NCBI GenBank assembly: GCA_900759415.1
Contig: CAAEVC010000155.1
Span: forward strand, 91,078 to 155,077
Length of the DNA stretch: 64,000 bases
Direction of reading: 5' to 3'
Source: an uncultured Dialister sp.
GTDB taxonomy: Bacteria; Bacillota; Negativicutes; Veillonellales; Dialisteraceae
The notes beneath the pieces are model-generated. The model was given only the letters and a program-made list of their open reading frames with translations, did no database searches and had not been told where the DNA came from. Of the stretch, positions 9,268 through 18,191 are shown piece after piece. Each line of letters begins with the position of its first letter. Position 1 is the stretch's first letter. A program made the translations under genes and the position numbers.

Positions 9268-10671
9268 ATGGATATTGGAAATGAACTTTTTATTGATATC
9301 ACTCATATGTTTGAGAATTCCTGGAGTGTGAAAAGAGAGGATCTGGAAGTTTACAGAAATCAGATCCATCGGGCTGCAGAGAAAGTGGCATTTATCCGGT
9401 CTTCCGGTAAAGGTCCTGACGGAAGCAGCGTCCTTTTTCCGCACCTTCCATATCTTCTTAAGGAAAATCTCCTGATTTCTGAAGAAGAGAAGACCTGTCT
9501 CCTTTCTTTAAAAGAGAAGGCAAAGGAATATGACATACTGATTTCTATTGGAATTGGTGGTTCTTATCTTGGGAACCAGGCACTTTTTGACCTGTTCTGC
9601 GGGCCCTATTGGAATGAATATACAAGAGAAGAACGGAACGGATACCCGAAGGTTTATTTTTCCGGACAGAATGTGGATCCCGTAAGTCTTATAGATCTGT
9701 CAGACAGTATCAGAAAAGAAGCGAAAAGGGCAGGAAGAAAACTGAAAGTTCTTCTTCTGGTCATTTCTAAATCAGGAACTACTATTGAAACTGTATCTGC
9801 CATCCGTGGATTGAAACAGCTGCTGAAGGAAAGCTGTGAAATCGAACTTATGGCAGTAACAGATAAGGAAAAGGGAAGAATCCGTCCCCGTGCGCAAAGG
9901 GAGCATTTCTACTGTTTTACTGTGCCTGATGGTATCGGCGGACGGTTCAGCGTGTTCTCTCAGGTCGGACTGGTGTTTGCGTCTATGTTGGGTATTGATA
10001 TTTATCAGTTCCTGGCAGGTGCTCAGATGGTAGAAGAGGCATGTCAGTCAGAAGATATGGAAAAGAATTCTGCACTCATGCTTGCAGTGCTCAAATTCAT
10101 CGCCATGAAAGAGTATGGAATCGCAGCAGAAATCATCATGCCATATGGTGACAAACTCCGTTCTCTAGGCTGGTGGTATGCCCAGCTTCTTGGAGAATCT
10201 TTAGGGAAGAAGTACGATGTTGACGGAAATATTGTATATAATGGACGCATCCCGGTGGCTTCCGTCGGAACCACAGATATGCATTCCCTGACTCAGGAAC
10301 ATCAGCAGGGTAAGAAAAATAAAATCATCCAGTTTGTTTCTGTCCGTCATCTTCCTAAGGATCTGGAAGTTAAATGTGATGAAGATGAAGAAGAAGGGCT
10401 TGTACCAATGAGCCGTATGCTGGCAGCAGCCAGGAGAGCCAATGAAGAGGCTCTTGCTTCAGAAGGCAGAATGAGCTGCCATATTGCCATGAATGCGCTC
10501 ACCCCTTTTCATGCCGGGGCTTATATGTATTTCTGCTTCCTCGCTGTTGCTTATGAAGGAGCGCTGGCCAATATCAATACTTATGATCAGCCTGGAGTTG
10601 AAGCTTATAAGAAGATTCTCCATAAGGATCTCAAAAATTACATAAAATCACAGAAAGGGACTGTGAAATAA
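9268..10671 (+). CDS. pgi: Glucose-6-phosphate isomerase
   Basis: Interconverts glucose-6-phosphate and fructose-6-phosphate. The protein of 467 residues, the length of the shorter Firmicute type, has the SIS fold with ISIGIGGSYLGNQAL, VISKSGTTIET and the loop VPDGIGGRFSVFS. The catalytic Glu/His region is QLLGESLGKK and the C-terminal TYDQPGVEAYKK carries the ring-opening lysine area. ATG 9268 is favoured by GGGG seven bases upstream; ATG 9262 and a start at 9193 are in frame but less well supported. About 170 bases separate it from rfbB with no terminator seen, so co-transcription is possible. Two hairpin terminators follow. Confidence 0.9.
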   Translation: MDIGNELFIDITHMFENSWSVKREDLEVYRNQIHRAAEKVAFIRSSGKGPDGSSVLFPHLPYLLKENLLISEEEKTCLLSLKEKAKEYDILISIGIGGSYLGNQALFDLFCGPYWNEYTREERNGYPKVYFSGQNVDPVSLIDLSDSIRKEAKRAGRKLKVLLLVISKSGTTIETVSAIRGLKQLLKESCEIELMAVTDKEKGRIRPRAQREHFYCFTVPDGIGGRFSVFSQVGLVFASMLGIDIYQFLAGAQMVEEACQSEDMEKNSALMLAVLKFIAMKEYGIAAEIIMPYGDKLRSLGWWYAQLLGESLGKKYDVDGNIVYNGRIPVASVGTTDMHSLTQEHQQGKKNKIIQFVSVRHLPKDLEVKCDEDEEEGLVPMSRMLAAARRANEEALASEGRMSCHIAMNALTPFHAGAYMYFCFLAVAYEGALANINTYDQPGVEAYKKILHKDLKNYIKSQKGTVK

Positions 10672-10714
10672 AAAATACCTGCTTTCTTTATATACAGGAA
10701 AGCAGGTATTTTGC
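10672..10714 (+). terminator. Terminator after pgi
   Basis: Perfect 15-bp stem (10672-10686 with 10698-10712) directly after the stop codon, with an A-tract on the left and a short T-tract on the right. Confidence 0.85.
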
Positions 10715-10771
10715 AATGGGAGTGGAATTTATGGATTCTTTCTGAAGTATGGATTCATCAGTTCAAAATGA

Positions 10772-10802
10772 GCAGATTTTCACTGAAATCTGCCGTTTTT
10801 TT
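10772..10802 (+). terminator. Second hairpin with T run upstream of the 3D-protein gene
   Basis: Stem GCAGATTT/AAATCTGC (10772-10779 with 10786-10793) followed by CG and seven Ts. It lies upstream of the next promoter, so it is probably a backup terminator for pgi. Confidence 0.65.
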
Positions 10803-10828
10803 ACAAATATTTCATAAAATGGTAAAAT
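10801..10828 (+). promoter_or_regulatory. Promoter of the peptidoglycan-binding protein gene
   Basis: TTACAA (10801-10806), 16-base spacer, TAAAAT (10823-10828) with an extended TGG. The leader would be about 20 bases and carries GGAGGTG. Confidence 0.65.
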
Positions 10829-10852
10829 ACAAGAGCTTACGGAGGTGAACAT

Positions 10853-12142
10853 ATGCGTACTTTGTATACATTGGGATGGACCGCAGCGGTTTCCTTTCTG
10901 ACGGCCCTCACCGTATCTGCCCAGACCTTATCCATAGGTATGTCTGGAAGTGAAGTGACCGAACTTCAGAATCATCTGGTGGCAGCCGGCTATCTGGCCC
11001 GCACGGTAGATGGAGATTATGGTTCTACCACTAAAACAGCAGTGGCTTTATTCCAGAAGGATAAGGGACTTGCTGTTACCGGTGCAGCAGATGATAAAAC
11101 ACAGGAATCCATCAGGGAGGCTATGAATCAGGGCTATCGTCCTGGCGGCGGTGTTGTTTATGCAGAAGGCAACCGGGGAAGCATGATTACTGATATGCAG
11201 CTGAATCTTCAGAAAGCCGGCTACCTGAAAGGCGGCGTCGATGGAGTGTATGGAAAAGATACAGCTGATGCTGTCAAAGCACTGCAGAAACATAAGGGAA
11301 TCCCTGTATCCGGGGCCATTGATGAAATGACCTATGCGGTATTAGAGAATCAGTCCCTTTCGGCTGATGAGGCTGCGAATCTTTCATCGGCAGGGAAAGC
11401 GGATGGCTCTTCAACTTTTCTCTATCAGAAAGGGGACCGGGGGACAGAGGTCAGCTCCCTGCAGAGAAAGCTGAAGAAGATGGATTATCTGAAAGGCGCA
11501 GTAGATGGAATTTATGGAAACGATACGGAAGAGGCTGTCCGGAAATTCCAGAAAAAAAAGAAGCTTCCTGTTACAGGAAAGGTAAATAAAGCAGCCTTTG
11601 ATGCCATCAGCAGTGCCTATGCGGAAGAATCGAAAGATAATGTACTGACTCCCGGTGATTCGGGAAAGAAAGTCATCCGCCTTCAGAATAAACTCCTTCT
11701 TCATGGATACAATCCTGGTAACGTGGACGGAGTATATGGAGAAGGAACAGCCGATGCAGTCCGCAGATTTCAGGCAGAAGAAAATCTGGCAAGGACTGGA
11801 ATCGCTGACGGTGATGTTTGGGACCGTCTGGAAAATGCGCCAAAGTTCACAGGAAAATATAAGAAAGTATTTCATATGCAGTCCACCGCTTATACACCTA
11901 TGGATGGCGGAGGCAGCGGGCATACCGCATTGGGAAACTATGCAGGAAAGGGCCATGCGGCAGTAGATCCTAAAGTGATTCCCTTAGGAAGTCTGGTTTA
12001 TATTGAAGGATACGGCTATGCCATCTGCGATGATATTGGTGGAAATATCCACGGAAATATCATTGATGTAGGGGTGGATAACTATGATCAGGCCTACGAA
12101 TGGGGATATAAGACAAAGGTGAATGTGTATCTTATTGAATAA
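10853..12142 (+). CDS. Secreted protein with four peptidoglycan-binding repeats and a 3D domain
   Basis: Exported protein of 429 residues: an N-terminal signal peptide (residues 1-23, ending VSAQ), four PG_binding_1 repeats (about 28-85, 105-162, 190-250, 265-325; each has a D-G-x-Y-G centre such as VDGVYGKDTADAV), and a C-terminal 3D domain (about 340-429) with the three aspartate positions in ICDDIGGNIHG and IIDVGVDNYDQ. The 3D fold is shared with MltA lytic transglycosylases and Firmicute Rpf/YabE-type proteins, so a cell-wall-cleaving or remodelling role outside the membrane is likely. The start is fixed by GGAGGTG and a strong upstream promoter. Four repeats rather than the usual one or two suggest tight wall binding. 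It is transcribed alone. Confidence 0.85.
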   Translation: MRTLYTLGWTAAVSFLTALTVSAQTLSIGMSGSEVTELQNHLVAAGYLARTVDGDYGSTTKTAVALFQKDKGLAVTGAADDKTQESIREAMNQGYRPGGGVVYAEGNRGSMITDMQLNLQKAGYLKGGVDGVYGKDTADAVKALQKHKGIPVSGAIDEMTYAVLENQSLSADEAANLSSAGKADGSSTFLYQKGDRGTEVSSLQRKLKKMDYLKGAVDGIYGNDTEEAVRKFQKKKKLPVTGKVNKAAFDAISSAYAEESKDNVLTPGDSGKKVIRLQNKLLLHGYNPGNVDGVYGEGTADAVRRFQAEENLARTGIADGDVWDRLENAPKFTGKYKKVFHMQSTAYTPMDGGGSGHTALGNYAGKGHAAVDPKVIPLGSLVYIEGYGYAICDDIGGNIHGNIIDVGVDNYDQAYEWGYKTKVNVYLIE

Positions 12143-12228
12143 ACAGGTATCGGCTGTTGATCAGAGGATTATTTACAGAAAAATCGTTGGAAAATTTTAT
12201 AAATTTTCATTTGTCAACATATATTTTA

Positions 12229-12257
12229 TTGATATCCTATTTGCCATTTGTTAGAAT
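12229..12257 (+). promoter_or_regulatory. Promoter of the glmU-prs-pth-tmk region
   Basis: TTGATA (12229-12234), 17-base spacer, TAGAAT (12252-12257) with TG extension, about 80 bases before glmU. An AT-rich inverted repeat GAAAATTT-TAT-AAATTTTC (12190-12208) lies just upstream. Confidence 0.75.
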
Positions 12258-12338
12258 AAAAGCTACGGGTTTTTCTGATACTTATAGACTATATCCGTGT
12301 ACATATGACTTGTAGTGTTAGGGGTAAGAGGAGGAAGT

Positions 12339-13718
12339 ATGGCAGAATTAACAGCCCTTATTCTGGCTGCCGGACAGGGCACCAGAATGAAATCCGCATA
12401 TCCGAAGGTTCTCCATAAAGTATGCGGCGTTCCTATGGTAGAACAGGTTATTCATGTAGTCAGACATGCTGATTTTAAAAAATGTGTAGTCATTACTGGT
12501 TTTAAGGAAGAACTGGTCCGCAGGGAACTGGAAGGAAGCGGCGTCTCTTTTGTTCATCAGGCTGAGCAGCTGGGAACCGGTCATGCAGTGATTCAGGCAA
12601 TTCCGGAATTTGAAAAGAATAAAGATGGATATGTCCTTGTTATTTGCGGAGATACCCCTCTTCTCAGAAGCGAAACAATCAGGAATCTGTTTGAGGTTTG
12701 TGAGAAGAATGGTGCTTCTGCTGCTGTATTAACTGCAGTTCTGGATAATCCATTCGGATACGGCCGTATCCTTCACGATGAAAATGGAAATATGACATCC
12801 ATTGTGGAACAGAAAGATGGTACACCTGAACAGCTTGCAGTTCATGAAATCAATACAGGAACCTACATCTTCAGGGCTGGACCATTACTGGATGCACTGG
12901 GCAGGATTGATAATAAAAATGCGCAGGGCGAATACTATCTGACTGATGTATTTGAAATTATGATACGTGACGGGCAGAAAGTCATCCCTGTGGCTGCTGA
13001 TGATGCCGATGAAACCATGGGCGTCAATTCCCGCATTCAGCTGTCCCAGGCTGACAGGATCTTAAGACTTCGTAAGGCGGAAGAACTTATGGCTGAAGGG
13101 GTCAGCATCATAGATCCGGAACATACCTATATCGAACAGGATGTCATCGTAGGCCAGGATACCGTTCTTTTCCCAGGTACCATCCTTCAGGGAAAGACTG
13201 TGATCGGAAGAGGCTGCGAAATCGGACCGGATACCCAGCTTACCAATGTAAAAGTAGGGGATTATACAAAACTCAACCGTGTGTATGCCCACGACTGCGA
13301 GATTGGAAATTACAATGATATCGGACCGTTTGTTCATCTCCGTCCTGATACGGTTCTCCATGACCATATCAAGATCGGAAACTTTGTAGAAGTAAAGAAT
13401 TCTACTGTAGATGATGGTACAAAGTTACCGCATCTCATTTACTGCGGCGATTCGGATCTTGGGAAAAATGTAAACTTTGGATGCGGCACGGTCACTGTAA
13501 ACTTTGATGGAAAAAACAAGCACCGCTGCAAAATTGATGATCATGCGTTCATCGGATGCAATACCAACCTGGTAGCTCCTGTACATATTGGAGAAAGAGC
13601 ATTTACAGCAGCTGGATCCACTATTACCAAAGATGTACCGGCCAAGGCACTTTCAGTAGCCAGAGCCCGGCAGAATAATATTGAAGGCTGGGTCAAAGAC
13701 GATACTTATAAAGATTAA
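12339..13718 (+). CDS. glmU: Bifunctional GlmU: GlcN-1-P acetyltransferase / GlcNAc-1-P uridylyltransferase
   Basis: Makes UDP-GlcNAc for peptidoglycan and lipopolysaccharide. The protein of 459 residues has an N-terminal pyrophosphorylase domain (LAAGQGTRMKS; QLGTGHAVIQA; ICGDTPLL) to about residue 230, followed by a left-handed beta-helix of hexapeptide repeats with the acetyl-CoA end (FGCGTVTVNFDGKNK, FIGCNTNLVAPV). ATG 12339 follows AGAGGAGGAAG; the GTG at 12315 lies upstream of that site and is unlikely. It is the first gene of a run with prs, pth and tmk. prs has its own promoter in the 147-base gap. Confidence 0.95.
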   Translation: MAELTALILAAGQGTRMKSAYPKVLHKVCGVPMVEQVIHVVRHADFKKCVVITGFKEELVRRELEGSGVSFVHQAEQLGTGHAVIQAIPEFEKNKDGYVLVICGDTPLLRSETIRNLFEVCEKNGASAAVLTAVLDNPFGYGRILHDENGNMTSIVEQKDGTPEQLAVHEINTGTYIFRAGPLLDALGRIDNKNAQGEYYLTDVFEIMIRDGQKVIPVAADDADETMGVNSRIQLSQADRILRLRKAEELMAEGVSIIDPEHTYIEQDVIVGQDTVLFPGTILQGKTVIGRGCEIGPDTQLTNVKVGDYTKLNRVYAHDCEIGNYNDIGPFVHLRPDTVLHDHIKIGNFVEVKNSTVDDGTKLPHLIYCGDSDLGKNVNFGCGTVTVNFDGKNKHRCKIDDHAFIGCNTNLVAPVHIGERAFTAAGSTITKDVPAKALSVARARQNNIEGWVKDDTYKD

Positions 13719-13759
13719 TGCAATCTCATCATATTCCAACTGTTAATTTACTATTTAAC

Positions 13760-13768
13760 TGGTATAAT
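13760..13768 (+). promoter_or_regulatory. Extended -10 promoter for prs
   Basis: TGGTATAAT, a perfect extended -10. The best -35 candidate, CTGTTA at 17-base spacing, is poor. Confidence 0.6.
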
Positions 13769-13865
13769 AAATACATAATGATAAACAGCAGATGAAAGCA
13801 CATCTGCTGCTTAAATCATAAAAATTAAAACCTTCATATGTGAAAGGAAAGGGAGAGGCAGCAAA

Positions 13866-14819
13866 ATGGACATGGAAGACACTTCTAAATTGAAGATTTT
13901 TACAGGTACCGCTCATCCGGCACTGGCTAGGGAGATTTCCGATTATATCGGAGTGCCTTTAGGAAAAGCTATTTGTGGCAGATTCAACAATGGGGAAATT
14001 CAGGTCATGATCAATGAAAGTGTTCGTGGCAAGGACTGCTTCATTATCCAGCCGACTGGTGCACCGGTAAATGATAATCTTATGGAAATGTTGATCATGG
14101 TAGATGCATTGAAGAGAGCTTCTGCACGTCATATTACTGTAGTAGTTCCTTACTATGGATATGCACGTCAGGACAGAAAGACAAGAGGCAGAGAACCAAT
14201 CAGCTCCAAGCTGGTAGCAGATCTCATGTCTTCTGCCGGTGTTACCCGCGTAGTAACCATGGACCTTCATGCAGGTCAGATTCAGGGCTTCTTTGATGTT
14301 CCTGTAGATCATCTTATGTCTGCATCTCTTTTAGCAGAACATGTTAAATCCAAGAATCTGGACAACCTGACCATTGTTTCTCCAGATCTGGGCGGTGTAA
14401 CCCGTGCCAGAGAGCTGGCAGACAGAGTAGGGGCTCCTATTGCGATTATTGAAAAACGCCGTCCGGAACCAGGTGTTGCAAAAGTTATGAATATCATTGG
14501 TGATGTAAAGGATAGAAACTGCTTCATCGTTGACGATATTGTTGATACTGCAGGTTCCTTATGTGAAGGTGCAAGGGCACTGGCTGACTATGGTGCAAAA
14601 GGTGTATATGCAGCTGTATGCCATCCTGTTCTTACTGATCCGGCAACAGAAAGAATCAGAAATTCCAATATTAAGGAACTGATTGTAACCAACTCCCTGC
14701 CTATTCCAAAGGAAAAGATGCAGGATAAACTGAAAGTTCTTTCCGTTGCTCCACTTCTGGGAGAAGCCATTCTCCGTATTTTCCATGATGCTTCTGTAAG
14801 CCAGCTCTTTGATAAATAA
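13866..14819 (+). CDS. prs: Ribose-phosphate pyrophosphokinase (PRPP synthetase)
   Basis: Makes PRPP from ribose-5-phosphate and ATP, supplying purines, pyrimidines (pyrE here), NAD, histidine and tryptophan. The protein of 317 residues is class I length. It has the tandem phosphoribosyltransferase folds, the flexible-loop region YYGYARQDRKTRGREPIS, MDLHAGQIQGFFD and the PRPP-binding motif CFIVDDIVDTAGSLCEG. Its start follows GGGAGAGG. The stop overlaps the pth start by one base (TAATG), implying coupling. The glmU-prs pairing is common in Firmicutes. Confidence 0.96.
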   Translation: MDMEDTSKLKIFTGTAHPALAREISDYIGVPLGKAICGRFNNGEIQVMINESVRGKDCFIIQPTGAPVNDNLMEMLIMVDALKRASARHITVVVPYYGYARQDRKTRGREPISSKLVADLMSSAGVTRVVTMDLHAGQIQGFFDVPVDHLMSASLLAEHVKSKNLDNLTIVSPDLGGVTRARELADRVGAPIAIIEKRRPEPGVAKVMNIIGDVKDRNCFIVDDIVDTAGSLCEGARALADYGAKGVYAAVCHPVLTDPATERIRNSNIKELIVTNSLPIPKEKMQDKLKVLSVAPLLGEAILRIFHDASVSQLFDK

Positions 14820-15391
14820 TGATACTGATTGCAGGACTTGGAAATCCGGGAAAGGAATATGAACATACCCGGCATAATATGGGATTTGATGTGATTGATG
14901 AACTGGCCCGCCGCTGGAACATTACAAACTGGAAGGAAAGCATGCAGGCAGAAATTGCCCAGGCTTCCAGAAATGGTGAAAAGGTGCTTCTGGTAAAACC
15001 GCTCACCTATATGAATAACAGTGGTGAAGCAGTTGGTGCCATTGCCAGATATTATAAGATTGGCGTGCAAGATATTTATATCATCTGTGATGATCTGGAT
15101 CTGCCGCCTGGAAAAACGAGAATAAGGAAAAAAGGAGCTTCTGGCGGACATAATGGTATCAAATCTCTGATTTCTCATCTGGGGAGTGAGAATTTCAACC
15201 GGTTCCGTATTGGTGTCGGTCATCCCAAGGATGGCCATACTGTGGTAGAACATGTATTGTCCCGGCCCTATGGGGAAGATATTCAGAAAATTGAAGATGC
15301 AAAGATTCATACTGCTGATTCTATTGAATCCGCCCTTGTGGATGGTGTAGATCATGCAATGAATGCATTCAATCCGAAGAGAAAAGGATGA
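14819..15391 (+). CDS. pth: Peptidyl-tRNA hydrolase
   Basis: Releases tRNA from peptidyl-tRNA dropped by the ribosome. The protein of 190 residues shows the family motifs LIAGLGNPGKEYEHTRHNMGF (catalytic His in the last part), KPLTYMNNSGEA and GASGGHNGIKSLISHLG, with the catalytic Asp in ICDDLDLPPG. It overlaps prs by one base and is followed within 50 bases by the thymidylate-kinase gene, forming one transcript. Confidence 0.96.
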   Translation: MILIAGLGNPGKEYEHTRHNMGFDVIDELARRWNITNWKESMQAEIAQASRNGEKVLLVKPLTYMNNSGEAVGAIARYYKIGVQDIYIICDDLDLPPGKTRIRKKGASGGHNGIKSLISHLGSENFNRFRIGVGHPKDGHTVVEHVLSRPYGEDIQKIEDAKIHTADSIESALVDGVDHAMNAFNPKRKG

Positions 15392-15441
15392 TTGAAAGGC
15401 AGTTTCTTATGAAACTGCCTTCTTTGATAAGGAGAAAAGTT

Positions 15442-16107
15442 ATGAAAGGGAAGCTCATTGTTTTTGAAGGAATTGATGGAAGCGGGAAGGAAACACAGGC
15501 CTCTCTGCTGGAAAATAAACTGAAGCAGCAGGGGAAGGAAGTCATGTATATTTCTTTCCCTGATTACGGCAGCCAGTCTTCTGCTCTGGTCAAAATGTAC
15601 CTTCATGGGGATTTCGGCAGTGATCCCGGAGATGTAAATCCCTATGCCTCTTCTCTTTTCTATGCAGTGGACCGGTTTGCTTCTTTCAGAACAAAGTGGA
15701 GGAATTTCTATGAAAATGGAGGAATCGTCATTGCGGACCGATATACCACCAGTAACATGGTCCATCAGATGACCAAGTATGATGAACCGGATAAAAGAAA
15801 AGAATTCCTGAGATGGTTAGAGGAAATTGAATATGTAAAGCTGGAATTGCCTCGTCCCGATATGGTTATTCTTCTTGATATTCCACTTGCCATTTCTGAA
15901 AATCTGGTAAGAGAAAGAGCAAAAAAGGGCGGAAGTATGGACATTCATGAACAGAATCTGGCGTATCTTCGGAAATGTCATGCAGGATATGAAGAACTGA
16001 CAGAACTGTATGGATGGAACCGCATCTTCTGCACGGAAAATGGAGTCCTCCGCTCTATGGAAGATATCAATGAAGATATCATGAAGGTTGTCGGAACGTT
16101 AAAATGA
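15442..16107 (+). CDS. tmk: Thymidylate kinase family protein
   Basis: P-loop kinase of 221 residues with Walker A FEGIDGSGKETQAS, the DR(Y/H) motif IADRYTTSNMVHQ and a lid region around RERAKKGGSMDIHE. The expected reaction is dTMP to dTDP. ATG 15442 follows AAGGAG; the upstream in-frame ATG at 15388 overlaps the pth stop but gives an unlike N-terminus before KLIVFEG. It is a somewhat divergent Tmk: glutamate replaces the usual Thr/Ser after GK (GKETQ), a form also known from archaeal and clostridial dTMP kinases. A different (d)NMP kinase specificity cannot be excluded. Confidence 0.85.
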   Translation: MKGKLIVFEGIDGSGKETQASLLENKLKQQGKEVMYISFPDYGSQSSALVKMYLHGDFGSDPGDVNPYASSLFYAVDRFASFRTKWRNFYENGGIVIADRYTTSNMVHQMTKYDEPDKRKEFLRWLEEIEYVKLELPRPDMVILLDIPLAISENLVRERAKKGGSMDIHEQNLAYLRKCHAGYEELTELYGWNRIFCTENGVLRSMEDINEDIMKVVGTLK

Positions 16108-16141
16108 CTCCTGATGAAATGAAACAGCATTGTATTAAATC

Positions 16142-16169
16142 TTGCGTTTCATTCTCAATCTGCTATAAT
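16142..16169 (+). promoter_or_regulatory. Promoter of the rib operon
   Basis: TTGCGT (16142-16147), 16-base spacer, TATAAT (16164-16169) with TG extension. It lies just upstream of the FMN riboswitch. Confidence 0.75.
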
Positions 16170-16187
16170 GAATTAAGAATTTTAAAT

Positions 16188-16307
16188 CTCTTCAGGGCGG
16201 GGTGAAATTCCCCACCGGTGGTCAAAGCCCACGAACCTTAAGATATTTTCTTAAGGTAGATCTGGTCAGATTCCAGAGCCGACGGTATAGTCCGGATGAA
16301 AGAAGAG
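16188..16307 (+). promoter_or_regulatory. FMN riboswitch (RFN element)
   Basis: It carries the RFN consensus: TTCAGGGCGGGGTGAAATTC, CCCACCGGTGGT, AAAGCCCACGAACC, a variable P4-like hairpin (TTAAGATATTTTCTTAA), GGTCAGATTCCAGAGCCGAC, and GGTATAGTCCGGATGAAAGA, closed by the CTCTTC/GAAGAG P1 stem. It controls the rib operon downstream: FMN binding should favour the adjoining terminator at 16324-16359. Confidence 0.97.
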
Positions 16308-16323
16308 TGGACGGAATTTTTAG

Positions 16324-16359
16324 AATCCACCTCCCTGAAAGAAGGAAGGTGGATTTTTT
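16324..16359 (+). terminator. FMN-riboswitch terminator whose 3' arm holds the ribD ribosome-binding site
   Basis: Stem AATCCACCT (16324-16332) with AGGTGGATT (16347-16355), followed by a T run. The only good Shine-Dalgarno for ribD (GGAAGGTGG, 16344-16352) is in the 3' arm, so folding would also hide it. Confidence 0.8.
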
Positions 16360-17536
16360 GCGCATTGATGAAGACAGAAAATACATGAGCCGTGCCTTTG
16401 ATCTGGCTATACGGGGCATGGGTCATGCAAGACCGAATCCCATGGTAGGAGCGGTTATTGTAAAAGATGGCAGAATCATTGGTGAAGGTTACCATGAGCA
16501 TTTTGGCGGCCCCCATGCAGAAGTGAATGCTTTCGCCAGCTGCACCGAGGATCCAAAGGGGGCGACCCTCTATGTCACTCTGGAACCCTGTTCTCATTAT
16601 GGAAAAACTCCACCCTGTGCAGATTTAATTATTGAAAAAGATATTGAACGGGTAGTTATTGCCATGGTGGATCCTAATCCACTTGTTTCAGGCAAGGGCA
16701 TCAGAAAACTCAGGAATGCAGGTATATTTGTAACTACCGGCGTCATGGAAGATGAAGCAAGAAAGCTGAATGAGGTATTTATAAAATACATCACAGAGCA
16801 TAAACCTTTTGTTCTTTATAAAGCCGCCATGTCATTAGATGGCAAGACGGCCTGCTACACCGGTGAGTCCAAATGGATTTCCGGAGAATCATCGAGAGAA
16901 GAAGTCCATGCTCTGAGAGGATGTTTTAAAGGCATTATGGCAGGAGCAGGAACGATCATTGCAGATAATCCTGCCCTTACTGCCCGCACAGAAGGTCTTG
17001 ATGATCCGGTAAGAATCATTGTGGATGGAAAACTTTCCGTGCCCTTAAAGGCCAGAGTATTTAATGAACCGGGCAAGGCTGTTGTACTTACTACCACCTC
17101 TGCTGATGAAAAGAAAAGAGAACAGCTGGAAGCCATGGGTGTTGAAATCATCATGACCGATGGGGATGAAGAGGGGAAGGTAGATCTTTCTGCTGCTATG
17201 ACCGGTCTGGCACTGAAGGGAATTGACGGTATTCTTCTGGAAGGCGGTGCAGAACTGGCGGCGTCTGCTTTTGACGCAGGGATTGTAGATAAAATCCGTA
17301 TTTACGAAGCACCCATTATTATTGGTGGAGAAAAAGCACCCGGCCTTATTGGCGGTAAGGGGGCACCAGCCCTTTCTGATGCAGTCCGGCTGAAAGAGGT
17401 TTCTACGAAAAGATCCGGCGAGGACCTGATTATAGAAGCTTATGTAGATAAGAGAAGAAAAGCTCCCCGGGATGATCAGGCGGAAAAAGCGCCGAAGGAC
17501 GACCAGGGCGAGACAGTGACTGAGGTCAATGCGTAA
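16358..17536 (+). CDS. ribD: Bifunctional riboflavin deaminase/reductase RibD
   Basis: Carries out the second and third steps of riboflavin synthesis (pyrimidine deamination, then NADPH-dependent reduction). N-terminal cytidine-deaminase-like domain (about 1-145) with zinc ligands in GGPHAEVNAF and EPCSHYGKTPPCADL; C-terminal DHFR-like reductase (about 150-370) with KAAMSLDGKTA and LLEGGAELAASAF. TTG 16358 is chosen because it gives the usual short start before YMSRAFDLA and follows GGAAGGTGG; ATG 16385 is possible but lacks a binding site. The C-terminus carries a charged repeat, KAPRDDQAE then KAPKDDQGE, beyond the normal domain end. It is the first gene of ribD-ribE-ribBA-ribH. Confidence 0.93.
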   Translation: MRIDEDRKYMSRAFDLAIRGMGHARPNPMVGAVIVKDGRIIGEGYHEHFGGPHAEVNAFASCTEDPKGATLYVTLEPCSHYGKTPPCADLIIEKDIERVVIAMVDPNPLVSGKGIRKLRNAGIFVTTGVMEDEARKLNEVFIKYITEHKPFVLYKAAMSLDGKTACYTGESKWISGESSREEVHALRGCFKGIMAGAGTIIADNPALTARTEGLDDPVRIIVDGKLSVPLKARVFNEPGKAVVLTTTSADEKKREQLEAMGVEIIMTDGDEEGKVDLSAAMTGLALKGIDGILLEGGAELAASAFDAGIVDKIRIYEAPIIIGGEKAPGLIGGKGAPALSDAVRLKEVSTKRSGEDLIIEAYVDKRRKAPRDDQAEKAPKDDQGETVTEVNA

Positions 17537-17537
17537 T

Positions 17538-18191
17538 ATGTTTACTGGAATTATAGAAGAAATAGGGCACATCAGACATATTGTGAGAGGAAGTCATTCA
17601 GAGCGTCTTTCTATTTCCTGTGAAAAAGTTCTGGAAGGCACAGAAATTGGAGACAGCATTGCAGTCAACGGGACATGCCTGACTGTCATTTCAAAAGACG
17701 GCTCCTCCTTTGATGCCGATGTGACACCGGAAACCATGAGACGAACTGCTTTTTCCCTCTTTCGTCCGGGCAGTCCGGTGAATCTGGAAAGAGCGCTTCG
17801 CTTATCGGACCGGCTGGATGGACATATTGTCATGGGGCATGTAGACTGCACAGGACATATTTCTTCCATGAAAAAAGAAGATAATGCGATAAATATTACT
17901 ATTTCTGCAGATAAAAAATGGATGCGTTATGTGATAGAAAAGGGGTCGGTCGCTGTAGATGGCATCAGCCTTACGGTTGCAGCCAGAACAGATCATGATT
18001 TTACCATAGCGCTCATACCCCATACGGGAGCGGAAACTGCACTTCTGACCAAACACGCGGGAGATGCGGTGAACCTGGAATTTGACTATTTAGGCAAATA
18101 TGTAGAGCAGCTCCTGAAAACAAATACATCAGAAGGTGTTACTATGAGCATGCTGGACACTTTAAAGTCTGGAGGACATTATGGAATATAA
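17538..18191 (+). CDS. ribE: Riboflavin synthase alpha subunit
   Basis: Dismutates two lumazine molecules to riboflavin. The protein of 217 residues consists of two lumazine-binding beta-barrels in tandem, each with the family pattern: [18 protein letters not shown], then [11 protein letters not shown] and [12 protein letters not shown] 17538 gives the near-universal MFTGI start; ATG 17529 is in frame and nearer to GAGG. It begins one base after the ribD stop and overlaps ribBA by 11 bases, so the operon is tightly coupled. Confidence 0.94.
   Translation: MFTGIIEEIGHIRHIVRGSHSERLSISCEKVLEGTEIGDSIAVNGTCLTVISKDGSSFDADVTPETMRRTAFSLFRPGSPVNLERALRLSDRLDGHIVMGHVDCTGHISSMKKEDNAINITISADKKWMRYVIEKGSVAVDGISLTVAARTDHDFTIALIPHTGAETALLTKHAGDAVNLEFDYLGKYVEQLLKTNTSEGVTMSMLDTLKSGGHYGI

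Noticed and set aside
12190..12208. AT-rich palindrome GAAAATTT-TAT-AAATTTTC upstream of the glmU promoter
   Set aside because: Low complexity; a repeat of this kind is easily expected by chance in such AT-rich sequence, so it is not called an operator.
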